A stretch of 64,000 bases of DNA from CAYUVF01 sp964448045 (GTDB lineage: Bacteria > Bacteroidota > Rhodothermia > Rhodothermales > Salinibacteraceae): assembly GCA_964448045.1 (NCBI GenBank), contig CAYUVF010000018.1, forward strand, positions 3,929-67,928. Reading direction: 5' to 3'. Positions 44,606 through 53,138 of the stretch are shown here, piece after piece; the stretch's first letter is position 1, and each line of letters begins with the position of its first letter. The notes under the pieces are model-generated. The model worked only from the letters and a program-made list of their open reading frames with translations, was not told where the DNA came from and ran no database searches. Made by a program: the position numbers and the translations under genes.

Positions 44606-46429
44606 TCAGTGAGCAACAGGACATCCGCCCGCCTCCGATGCGGCGGCGCTGGACGGAGCGGCGCCGTTCGACGACGCCGTCGTAGAAGCTTGCGGCTCAT
44701 CCGTAATAGCCTGGGCCTCGCTCCCACCCATATTGTCAACGAGCGATTGCAGGTCGCTGGTAGCTGAGCGCAGCTCAGACATCACGCGTGCAATCTCGCT
44801 CACCCCCTGAGCCTGATTTTGCGCTACCGTCGAAATGGACTCTACGTTACGGGAGATTTCTTCGCTCGTGACGGACTGCTGCTCTGTGGCTGCGGCAATC
44901 TCACCGATCCGGCTGGCGATTTCTTCTGCACCGGCCACGATTTCCTCGAATGCCTTTCGCGTCTGCTGGGCCAACTCAATTCCGGCCTCGACCTCGCTTC
45001 GGCCGGTCCGCATCGCGGCGACGGCGTTCTGGGTTTCCTGCTGAACCGACTCGGTCATATCTTCGATCTCGTCGGTAGCCTGAACAGTGCGCTCAGCCAA
45101 CTGGCGCACCTCGTCGGCGACGACAGCGAAGCCTTTGCCGTGCTCGCCCGCACGGGCCGCCTCTATCGCTGCGTTCAAGGCCAAGAGGTTTGTTTGATCA
45201 GCAATCTCGTCGATGGTGGCGACGATCTCGCTAATCTTCTTGCTCGATTCGCCCAGTTTCAGCACCCGGTCGGCCGACTTGCTCACGACCTCGCCAATCT
45301 CTTCCATCTTTTCGACCGTGTTGAGGATCACCTCTCCGTTTTCGCGGGCCATCTCACCGTTTGTATCAGCAATTTCGGCGGTCTGGGTGGCCGTCTGGGC
45401 ATTGTCGACGATCGTGCGGCTCATCTCTTCCATCGACGCCGCGACCTCGTCGGCCTGGGCGGCCTGCTCCTGTGCACCGCTCGCCAACTGCTCGGTAGCG
45501 CCTTGCACCTGCTCCGCCGTCGACGCGGTGGTATCGGTCGCATGTTGCACCCGCTCCACCAACTGCTCCAGATTCGCGATCACCTGCTCGTTTTCCTGGC
45601 TGGCCATCTTTTCCTGAATGACAATGGCCGACAGCGCGGCTGCCGTTTCGACGAACCGCTCATCGGCTGCGCTGAACGCGCCGGTCGCACCGCCTCCAAG
45701 CCGCTTATCCGAAAGGTACAAGTTGCCAATCGAGCGGCCCTGGTAGGTGATAGGCGTGGCCAGAAGGCTCTCCATAGGTGGATGACCACTTGGAAACCCA
45801 ATCGATGCCGGGTGCTCTTCCATGTGTTCAAGCCGGACCGTCTCTTGACGGTCCTGAATGTGGCCGAGCAACCCTCGCCCTTCGGGGAAGCGCCCGATGC
45901 GCCGCTTGTCGGCTTCAGACATTCCCAGCGTGATGAAGTTGTCAATGTTGCCCTGGCCGTCGAAGACGCTCAGGGCTGCATACTGCGCCTGGGTCGTCTC
46001 GCGGACGCCTCGAAGGAACGCGTTGAGGGCACTGTCGAGGTCGGGTTCGGAGCTGGTGCGCGTGAGTAGTTCGACGAGCGCCTGCGCATCGGAGCGACTC
46101 CGCTCGGCATCGTGAGCAAGATCGCGCAGATCGGTGACGAGTGCGTCGTTCCACCCGGCTGCGGCCAACGGATCGGGGTCGAGCGTGATAAAGTCGTCAT
46201 CCGTACGCTGCAGGGCCGTTTCCAGCGCACGGGATCTTCCACCTGTGCTGCGGAGGGCGACCACCGCAACAGCCCCGACTGCGGCTCCACCTCCAATGAG
46301 CACGGGAAGCGTGATTGTGAGCGGCATTCCGGCGCAGAGAACGTATCCTGCAGCGCCCGCGCCGATCGTGGCGAACGCAATGGCACTTAACAAGCGCACC
46401 TGATGAGAGCGGCGTTGAACAAGAGACAT
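44606..46429 (-). CDS. Methyl-accepting chemotaxis-type protein with GAF sensor
   Basis: A 607-residue receptor. Two closely spaced hydrophobic segments (about 13-60) make a membrane hairpin with almost no periplasmic loop. A GAF domain (about 115-280; FPEGRGLLGHIQDR, SLLATPITYQGRSIGNLYLS) senses a cytosolic signal. The MCP signalling domain (about 300-575) has the hairpin tip EIADQTNLLALNAAIEAARA and FAVVADEVRQLAERT. No HAMP domain is apparent. The C-terminus ends AGGCPVAH. It would act on CheA/CheW, none of which are encoded in this window. A terminator-like hairpin and structured leader lie upstream. Confidence 0.88.
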   Translation of the reverse strand: MSLVQRRSHQVRLLSAIAFATIGAGAAGYVLCAGMPLTITLPVLIGGGAAVGAVAVVALRSTGGRSRALETALQRTDDDFITLDPDPLAAAGWNDALVTDLRDLAHDAERSRSDAQALVELLTRTSSEPDLDSALNAFLRGVRETTQAQYAALSVFDGQGNIDNFITLGMSEADKRRIGRFPEGRGLLGHIQDRQETVRLEHMEEHPASIGFPSGHPPMESLLATPITYQGRSIGNLYLSDKRLGGGATGAFSAADERFVETAAALSAIVIQEKMASQENEQVIANLEQLVERVQHATDTTASTAEQVQGATEQLASGAQEQAAQADEVAASMEEMSRTIVDNAQTATQTAEIADTNGEMARENGEVILNTVEKMEEIGEVVSKSADRVLKLGESSKKISEIVATIDEIADQTNLLALNAAIEAARAGEHGKGFAVVADEVRQLAERTVQATDEIEDMTESVQQETQNAVAAMRTGRSEVEAGIELAQQTRKAFEEIVAGAEEIASRIGEIAAATEQQSVTSEEISRNVESISTVAQNQAQGVSEIARVMSELRSATSDLQSLVDNMGGSEAQAITDEPQASTTASSNGAAPSSAAASEAGGCPVAH

Positions 46430-46951
46430 GATCGGTTCAGCTTAGTTCTGAGTGGTCAGTGAAACGGGCAGCATCTGCGCTCAGGGCCCCAATCCGATCC
46501 CTCGAGGCCAACCGGTCCAATAAAAAAGGCACCCTCCACGCGCGCTCCAGATGAAGCATGCGTAAAGGGTGCCTTCGACTCACAGGCCGGTGCGCCTGAG
46601 CGACAAGGGGTTCCCACCGACGGCGAGAACGCATTAACCCGAATAGTATGTACCGTAATGGGCGCCGAGCGCCCGGCACAGATGACCCGACGACTCACCT
46701 ACCGGTTCTCGTCACCTTGCGGTGATACGAAAACAGCAGCGAACCGCCCCACCTGTGCTTATTTGTGTGCAGACATCTAAATGTGAATCCAGAACCGTGC
46801 CAAGTTGGAAGCAGATACCATCGTCCAGGGCTCGTCCCTGCGGCGCGCGGTCCCATGCAGACGTGTAATGTTTTCGACTGGCGCTGCGCCGGCTTAAATG
46901 CCGAGCGGGTAAGCCGGGCCCGTCCGGAGCCTGAAACGATCCAGCAGGGTG
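46430..46951. other. 522-bp leader/intergenic region upstream of the methyl-accepting gene
   Basis: No coding sequence is supported here. On the minus strand it separates the response-regulator gene from the methyl-accepting gene. It contains a terminator hairpin (46522-46575) and a perfect 6-bp hairpin GGGCGC-CGA-GCGCCC at 46660-46674, with other GC-rich pairs between. I compared it from memory with cyclic-di-GMP riboswitches and found no match. Confidence 0.45.
46522..46575 (-). terminator. Intrinsic terminator or attenuator hairpin
   Basis: On the minus strand AAGGCACCCT (46566-46575) pairs perfectly with AGGGTGCCTT (46526-46535), and TTTTTT follows. The 30-nt loop can pair further (ACGC with GCGT). 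It lies about 95 bp before the methyl-accepting gene, so it could end the regulator transcript or attenuate this gene. Confidence 0.7.
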
Positions 46952-47707
46952 TTACGGAAGCGACGTCTCGGCAAGCGCGTCTTCGAGATCGCTCCGGAGT
47001 TGCGCGAGGCGTTTCGACTTGAACGACTTCTTGGTTTCCTCGATGACGTCAATGGCGTCCTGAACGGCCTTAGCGAGCTGCTTTTTCTCCGGGTCGTTGC
47101 GCAACACTGCAGACAGCGTTTCCCCACTGTGCTCCTCCACAATCATGCATAGCTGCCGCAGATCGACATAGGCATCGGTGACGTCCTGAAAGATGAGATC
47201 AAAAATGGGCCGGAGGAGCGACTCGTCATCACGCAGATCTTCGGTCATTGCGTCCAGCTTATCGAACTCCTGCACTCGCCGCTGCGCCCGATCTCGAACG
47301 CGTTGCACCAGCCGCGCTGTCCGCCGCTGCCTGACAGCGTCGTTGACATGATCGAGCAGCTCCTCGAGATCGAACGGTTTCACGAGGTACGCGTGCACGT
47401 CACGATTGACCGAATCGACCGCTGTTTCCATCGACGGGTAGCCCGTCACAAGGATGATGGGTACCTTGGGATTCCGTTCCTTGAGCTGCTCCACCAGCTC
47501 GAGATTGGCATTGCCGGGCATTCGGATGTCAGCAACCACGACATCGTAGTCTGTTTGCTGGAGCTTCTGCAGAGCCGTAGCGCCGTCCATCGCAACATCG
47601 CAGATGTACTCGTTCTGCCGAAGCAGCTCCGCCGTCGAGTCAAGGAATGTCTTCTCGTCGTCGACGATCAGGACCTGTCCGTTCCGGCATATTACATCTG
47701 TACTCAT
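46952..47707 (-). CDS. Response regulator with novel helical output region
   Basis: A 251-residue protein. Residues 8-125 form a receiver: Asp16-Asp17 (VLIVDDEKTF), the phosphorylation site Asp60 (VVVADIRMPG), Thr88 (ILVTGYPS) and Lys110 (YLVKPFDL). The remaining 125 residues are charged and helical (VQRVRDRAQRRVQEFDKLDA, ETKKSFKSKRLAQLRSDLED) with no DNA-binding or catalytic motif I recognise. The ATG at 47707 gives MSTDVICRNG. It lies 141 bp downstream of the GAF/PAS kinase on the same strand, its likely partner. Confidence 0.85.
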   Translation of the reverse strand: MSTDVICRNGQVLIVDDEKTFLDSTAELLRQNEYICDVAMDGATALQKLQQTDYDVVVADIRMPGNANLELVEQLKERNPKVPIILVTGYPSMETAVDSVNRDVHAYLVKPFDLEELLDHVNDAVRQRRTARLVQRVRDRAQRRVQEFDKLDAMTEDLRDDESLLRPIFDLIFQDVTDAYVDLRQLCMIVEEHSGETLSAVLRNDPEKKQLAKAVQDAIDVIEETKKSFKSKRLAQLRSDLEDALAETSLP

Positions 47708-47848
47708 TCGCGCAGTAGGAGAATGATTCAAAACGTGGTCCCCAAAACGTACGGCAGTCGCCGCGAAATCACAATCCGCGCGGAGCGCCATACCCAGGAG
47801 GAAATTTAGAGCGAGCGATCAAAGAAAGCACCAGCGCCCCTAACTCTG

Positions 47849-50800
47849 CTACACGGGATGGGACTCTGCCTTGAACGCACGTGGCAACTCGCGAGGGCAC
47901 TGCAGGACAAAGGTTGTCCCTGTGGGCTCCCGCGCCGTCCACGAGAGCTGTCCCCCCATGGATTCGGCGAGAGCTTTGGAGATGGATAGCCCAAGCCCCA
48001 TGCCATCCTCTTGGCTGTACATGTGGTCGCGCTGGCTGAAGAAGGGCTCGAAGATGCGCGACTGAATGGACTCCGGAATACCCGCGCCCTCATCCGAGAC
48101 GCAAATCTTAAACTGTCGCGCTTCCATCTCGACCTCCATCCGAACCGTTCCGCCCGATGGCGTAGCCCGAATCGCATTGCTCAGCACATTGTAGATGATC
48201 TGATTGACGCCTCCCTCGGGCAACACGGCTTGGTCGTCGGCTGCAGCGCCGAGGTCGAGCTCGAGGTCGACGCGCTGCTCCCGCGCAGCGGGCCGGAGCA
48301 CCATCGCGGCGTTCTCAACCACCTCCCGGACCGAAAATGGCACCGGCGCCTCCCGATCCGGACGGTAGAGCGAGTACATCTGCCGTACGATGCTGCTGAT
48401 GCGGTCGATCTCTTCATCGATCTGCTCCGCAAAATGGGCATAGTCAAAATCCTCTGGAAGCGCGCGACGCACTACCTGAAACGCGTTCTTGATCCCCGCC
48501 AGTGGATTGTTAATCTCGTGCGCGATGCCGGCCGCCATCCGGCCCGTAGCGGCAAGCTTTTCTGTCTCGCGCAACGCTTCCTTGATCTGCTTCTGCTCTG
48601 TAATATCCGTGTGGATGCCCAAGAGCCCAATAATCTCGCCCTGTTGATCGTGAATGGGATTGGCCCGCAGAGCAATCTCGTGGCGCATGCCATCGCGACC
48701 CTCCATCTGCACCTCGCCGTGCCACGATTGCCCGGCGCGCACCGCCTCAAAGACGCGTTCTCCTTGTGCCGAGTCGACAAACAGCACCCCGGGACCGCCT
48801 GCTTCGTTCAACATCGACGGCGTGTAGCCGAAAAGCTGCTCGAACGCCGGATTATGATACACGGACTGTCCGCTGTAATCGGCGATTCCGATGGCGTCGC
48901 TGGCACTCTCTGCAGCCTGGCGGATCTGGAAGAGTTGCTCCTCGGCGCGGCGGCGCTGGAGCGCGCTGACACACACGTCCGTCATCATGCGTAGTAGCGT
49001 TACCGTCTCCTCGGACCACGAGTAGCCCGCCTCTTCTTTACAGAAGGCGGTGAAGCCGTGCAGCATTCCCTCGCGCTGGAGTGGGACGAGCAGGCACGAC
49101 CGGATGTCGAGGTGCAGCAGAAAGTTGCGCATCGCCGCTGCGGTATCGGGGAGATCGTCAACACTGGGAATGATGACGGGCTGGTTCTCTTGCAGCCGCG
49201 TCCACGCCCACGTGAACGTGTCTTGCGCCACACCTTGAAAATCGTCGTGGCGGGGCTGCACGCTCTCGTCCGACCACTCATGAGTGTTGTTGAGTACGGC
49301 GCCCTCGCGACCGCGCTGCACGATCCGGCACCGGTCGGCACCAACGAACTGAGCCATGCGCTGCAGAGCCTCGTTGATGAGCTCGTTGATCTCGTTCGAG
49401 GGCACGTCGATGAACCGGGTAGAGTACTCGGCCACGAGATGCTCCAGCTTAATCTGACGACGGAGCTGCTCCTCCGCCCGTTTGCGCTCGGTGATGTCCA
49501 TAGCTGTGCCCACGAGGCGAGCAGACACTTTCCCGGCCGCGTTCGTCAGCTCAGCCTTGGCGCGCACCCACCGCGTGGTTCCATCCGGATGGCAGATGCG
49601 AAACGCAACGCTGAACGCTCCCCCCGTCTCCCGAATCGACTTAATCGTCTTCTGTACCTTCGCCCGGTCTGACTCGTGGATACGGTTAAACACTGACTTA
49701 AGCGTCGGTGTAAAATCGCCCCTATCGAAGCCAAAGATCCGATACATTGGGTCGGACCAGACCAGGTTGCCCCGATCCAAGTCATACGTCCAGCTGCCCA
49801 CATCGGCCACATCCTGCGCCTGCGCCAGCCGCTTTGCTTTTGCTTGCAGCGCCTTCTCCGCCTGACGGCGCTCGACGAACTGGCCAATCTGATTGCCGAC
49901 CAGATCGAGCATCTGAAGCACCTGCTCGTCCGGCTCGCGGATTGTGCGGCTAAAGAATGCCATCACGCCCAGCGTGGCGTCTGAGAGGCGAATAGGGAAT
50001 GCAAAGGCGCCGCGCATGCCCGCCTCTTCTGCAGCCCGGGCGCGTACGAAATTGCCATGACTCGTGACGTCGGGAATCCATTTCGGCGTGCCGGATTGCC
50101 ACACGGTCCCGGGCACCCCCTCCCCCCGGCGGAAGGTGGCTCGATGCGTCGCCGCTCTAAATTCCGGCTGTTCGACGGACGCCTCTTGCCATATCTCCAC
50201 GACTTCCAGATGATCAGCGTCGTCGGCAGTCATCCAGAGCTCGCCCCAGTCCCAGCTCAGATTCTCGCAGATGGCCTGGAGGATGCGTGGCGTCGCCTCG
50301 GCAAGCGACTCGGAGGTGGCCAGTGCACTCGCCGTGGCATGCTGCGCGGCCAATCGGCGTTCTTCTTTCTTCCATCCGCTGATGTCTCGCGCCGACACGC
50401 AGAGATGGCCTTTTTTACATATAACAGTGCACCATTCGAACCAGCGGTAGTGGCCCGACTGGTGCTGCACGCGGTGAACGAACGAGTCGACCTCTTCGCC
50501 CGCATCAGCCCGTCTTAATATCGCCCGGGTGGGATCGCGATCGTCCGGGTGGACGAGTTCCAGATACGACCGCGCAGTGAGGTCGGTAACCGGATAGCCC
50601 AGCGCCTCCTCAAAGGCCTGATTCACGGTCACGACCTTGCCGTCGATACCGATCACTCCCATCGGATGAGGGCTCCGCTCGACGAAGCCGGTTTCCCGCT
50701 GCGCTGCTTCCCATTGGGCGATTTCGTCTCCCGCAAACGCGGCAATTTCCCCCAGCCGATTGAGCACCTGCTGATCGGGCTCGCAAGCCGCATTAAAGAC

Positions 50801-51127
50801 TGCGATCAACGCGGACGTATCGTCCATCATTGGCGCGCCTGCGAAGAAGCACGTTTCTTCATCCGCTGGCGCCGACGGATCCTCCGAAAGCCGCGCGGCG
50901 GTAGTCAGATCGCTTGCCGAGACAGGCTCCCCTTCGCTGGTTACCTGCTCCGCAAGCGCCGCCCCTTGCTCCCTCGGCAACCGGCGGTCCCCCGAATAGA
51001 TGGCGTGCCATGCCCCCTGGCGCTGGAGAAAGATCCCGCCTACAGACGCATCAAGCGCCGCCGCAGCCAGGTGGGCAATGCGTTTACAGATCGCATGTAA
51101 CGAAGGCGACAGGGGAGACGAGGGCAT
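47849..51127 (-). CDS. Multi-GAF/PAS soluble sensor histidine kinase
   Basis: A 1092-residue cytosolic kinase. The order appears to be GAF-like (about 10-150), PAS (165-280), GAF (290-440), PAS (465-580), GAF (600-760), PAS (775-885), then HisKA and HATPase. The phospho-accepting residue is His870 in AAGIAHEINNPLAGIKNAF. The ATPase lobe shows NQIIYNVLSNAIRATP, SDEGAGIP and GMGLGLSISKALAESMGG. No receiver is fused, so the neighbouring regulator gene is the probable partner. The ATG at 51127 was chosen; longer starts add no domain. The repeated sensor domains suggest integration of several small-molecule or redox signals. Confidence 0.88.
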   Translation of the reverse strand: MPSSPLSPSLHAICKRIAHLAAAALDASVGGIFLQRQGAWHAIYSGDRRLPREQGAALAEQVTSEGEPVSASDLTTAARLSEDPSAPADEETCFFAGAPMMDDTSALIAVFNAACEPDQQVLNRLGEIAAFAGDEIAQWEAAQRETGFVERSPHPMGVIGIDGKVVTVNQAFEEALGYPVTDLTARSYLELVHPDDRDPTRAILRRADAGEEVDSFVHRVQHQSGHYRWFEWCTVICKKGHLCVSARDISGWKKEERRLAAQHATASALATSESLAEATPRILQAICENLSWDWGELWMTADDADHLEVVEIWQEASVEQPEFRAATHRATFRRGEGVPGTVWQSGTPKWIPDVTSHGNFVRARAAEEAGMRGAFAFPIRLSDATLGVMAFFSRTIREPDEQVLQMLDLVGNQIGQFVERRQAEKALQAKAKRLAQAQDVADVGSWTYDLDRGNLVWSDPMYRIFGFDRGDFTPTLKSVFNRIHESDRAKVQKTIKSIRETGGAFSVAFRICHPDGTTRWVRAKAELTNAAGKVSARLVGTAMDITERKRAEEQLRRQIKLEHLVAEYSTRFIDVPSNEINELINEALQRMAQFVGADRCRIVQRGREGAVLNNTHEWSDESVQPRHDDFQGVAQDTFTWAWTRLQENQPVIIPSVDDLPDTAAAMRNFLLHLDIRSCLLVPLQREGMLHGFTAFCKEEAGYSWSEETVTLLRMMTDVCVSALQRRRAEEQLFQIRQAAESASDAIGIADYSGQSVYHNPAFEQLFGYTPSMLNEAGGPGVLFVDSAQGERVFEAVRAGQSWHGEVQMEGRDGMRHEIALRANPIHDQQGEIIGLLGIHTDITEQKQIKEALRETEKLAATGRMAAGIAHEINNPLAGIKNAFQVVRRALPEDFDYAHFAEQIDEEIDRISSIVRQMYSLYRPDREAPVPFSVREVVENAAMVLRPAAREQRVDLELDLGAAADDQAVLPEGGVNQIIYNVLSNAIRATPSGGTVRMEVEMEARQFKICVSDEGAGIPESIQSRIFEPFFSQRDHMYSQEDGMGLGLSISKALAESMGGQLSWTAREPTGTTFVLQCPRELPRAFKAESHPV

Positions 51128-51562
51128 AATCAGACGCCAACGATATTCATTCGAGGAGAACTGACCTCTTTCCTGGTCCGATGGGCAGCTGAACACGTAT
51201 ACGCCGGGAACTACACGTCAGGTTCGACGGCGAGGCCGCACCTCAGTATCAACCGGGATTGCTCAGGGATTACGCGCACTGCGTCGTCGGCTCACCCGCT
51301 CTAACTTGTTTGGCTGGGCTACTCGTTTCGTATCGACCTCAATTACAAGCCATACGAGCTGGAGACTGCGCCAACCCTCCTGAGGTCCCGAGCCCCTTCC
51401 CCCTAAAAACATCCTGGTGTGACTCCAACCATGTATTTCTGAATGGATCATAGCGCACCGCCCAACCCCGCCTCTGATACGGCGGGATATATCCGGACAC
51501 GCCGCCGTTTAGTGAATACCCTTTTCGGTATTTTGCTGCGCTCATCGCCCCGATCTGCGACT
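51128..51562. other. Divergent region between kinase and oxidoreductase genes
   Basis: No supported gene lies in these 435 bases. A 6-bp hairpin CCCGCC...GGCGGG with an 8-nt loop occurs near 51469-51488, in the leader of the oxidoreductase gene. Promoters for both directions should be here. Confidence 0.45.
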
Positions 51563-52687
51563 ATGCTTGACGATACGGCCTCCGATCACGGTCCCGAAAC
51601 CACCTCCCGGAGGACTTTTCTGAAGCATGCCAGTTCAGCGCTTGCGGTATCGACGATTGGCTTTCCCTCCCTTCTTTTCCCCGACCAAAATCGGAAGCTG
51701 GGCGTCGCCCTCTGCGGACTCGGCAGCTATAGCACCCGCCAACTTGCCCCCGGTCTGCAGAAAACCGAGCACTGTGAGTTGCGCGGTATCGTGACGGGCT
51801 CGCCCCAAAAGATTCCCGTCTGGCAACAGCGCTACGGCATTCCGGATCGCAACGTCTACAATTACGAGACGCTGCCCAACATCGCCAATAACGACGACAT
51901 CGACGTGGTGTACGTCGTGACGCCGCCCGGCCTGCACGCCCGCGACGCCATCCAAGCCGCCGAGGCGGGCAAGCACGTCTGGTGCGAGAAGCCCATGGCC
52001 AAGAACGAGGCGGAATGCCGGGCTATGATCGACGCGGCGCGCAGCAACGGCGTGCAGCTCACGATCGGCTACCGGCTACAGCACGAGCCCAACAACCGCA
52101 CGATCATGCGCTACGCGGCAGAAGAAACGTACGGCGCGGTGACCGGCGTGCAAACCGGCGCGGGGTACGACGGTGCTCACCCCGATCCCGACGACTGGCG
52201 ACGGGACGCCGAACGCGGTGGCGGCGCCCTCTACGACATGGGCGTCTACCCCATCAATGCCGCCCGCTACGCCACCGGCAGGGAGCCGATCGCCGTACGG
52301 GGCCACACGTGGTCCGAGCGCAACGAGATGTACGGCGAAGTTCCCGAGTTCGCGACGTTCACCCTGGAGTTTCCCGGAGGCGTCACCGCCGAGGGCGAAA
52401 CCAGCTTCGGCAAGTCGACGAACTACCTCGACGTGACGTGTACCAATGGATGGTACCGGCTCCGTCCGTTTCAATCGTACACCGGCGTGCAGGGCCGTAC
52501 CAGTGACGGGAAACGTCTTCCACCTGCCTCTCACGACCAGCAGGCCCGGCAGATGGACAACGATGCCCAGGCCATCAAGACGGGTAGCGCGCCGGTCGCC
52601 CCCGGCCCCGAAGGGCTGGCCGACATCCGGATCGTGCGCGCTATCATGAAATCGTCCCGGCAGGATGGCGCCCGCATCGAACTGTGA
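51563..52687 (+). CDS. Tat-exported Gfo/Idh/MocA-family oxidoreductase
   Basis: A 374-residue NAD(P)-dependent oxidoreductase. A twin-arginine signal SRRTFLK at 15-21 followed by SSALAVSTIGFP indicates folded export to the periplasm, as for glucose-fructose oxidoreductase. The Rossmann domain has GLGSYSTRQLAPGL, VVTPPGLHARDA and the family motif GKHVWCEKPMAKN. GGGALYDMGVYPINAARYATG is in the C-terminal catalytic domain. It would act on a sugar or sugar derivative with tightly bound cofactor. The ATG at 51563 is preferred because it places the Tat motif near the start. Confidence 0.88.
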   Translation: MLDDTASDHGPETTSRRTFLKHASSALAVSTIGFPSLLFPDQNRKLGVALCGLGSYSTRQLAPGLQKTEHCELRGIVTGSPQKIPVWQQRYGIPDRNVYNYETLPNIANNDDIDVVYVVTPPGLHARDAIQAAEAGKHVWCEKPMAKNEAECRAMIDAARSNGVQLTIGYRLQHEPNNRTIMRYAAEETYGAVTGVQTGAGYDGAHPDPDDWRRDAERGGGALYDMGVYPINAARYATGREPIAVRGHTWSERNEMYGEVPEFATFTLEFPGGVTAEGETSFGKSTNYLDVTCTNGWYRLRPFQSYTGVQGRTSDGKRLPPASHDQQARQMDNDAQAIKTGSAPVAPGPEGLADIRIVRAIMKSSRQDGARIEL

Positions 52688-52707
52688 CGCTCCCCTCTGG
52701 AAGCCGA

Positions 52708-52944
52708 TCAACCCCGCCGTTCCGATGCGCCGCGGGCCATCACCTTCACGGCCGCCTGATCGGCCCGAAGCCGGTCGAGCAACCTTTGCCGGACGGCTCC
52801 TTGCAGCCCATCATACTGCCCGGTTTCCAGCGCTTCGATGATCTGGCTGTAGTGATCGAGGGTCTCTTGTACGCGCCGCGCCGTCCCGGTCGGATGCTGA
52901 GGCGCGCTTGCAGCGGTCGATGCGTGAATGGTGGCAGCCTCCAT
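52708..52944 (-). CDS. Small helical hypothetical protein
   Basis: A 78-residue protein, MEAATIHASTAASAPQHPTG followed by a long amphipathic helix region (RVQETLDHYSQIIEALETG, LQGAVRQRLLDRLRADQAAV). No family is recognised. It converges with the oxidoreductase gene 20 bp away. Its clean composition and helical pattern support a real gene, but the evidence is modest. Frames starting further upstream look unlike protein. Confidence 0.5.
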   Translation of the reverse strand: MEAATIHASTAASAPQHPTGTARRVQETLDHYSQIIEALETGQYDGLQGAVRQRLLDRLRADQAAVKVMARGASERRG

Positions 52945-53138
52945 AATTCGCTCTGTCCATTCGATCTGAAATAGAAAACAGTACAGTCCGGTGGGCGGAC
53001 CTCGTCTCTGTCGCCCAGGCAAACTCCCAGGCAAACTAAGTGCGTCACCGCTCGCCGATGTTATCGGGCTGTTGAGATTCTATTACCGCTGTGTAATGCG
53101 CTGCGAACCAGAGCAAACACCTCGTCCCCCTTCACCGG

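Noticed and set aside
46430..46951. Cyclic-di-GMP (GEMM) riboswitch upstream of the methyl-accepting gene
   Set aside because: A CCGGTAGGTGAG stretch resembles part of the motif, but the required GCAAA and ACGCAAAGC elements are missing.
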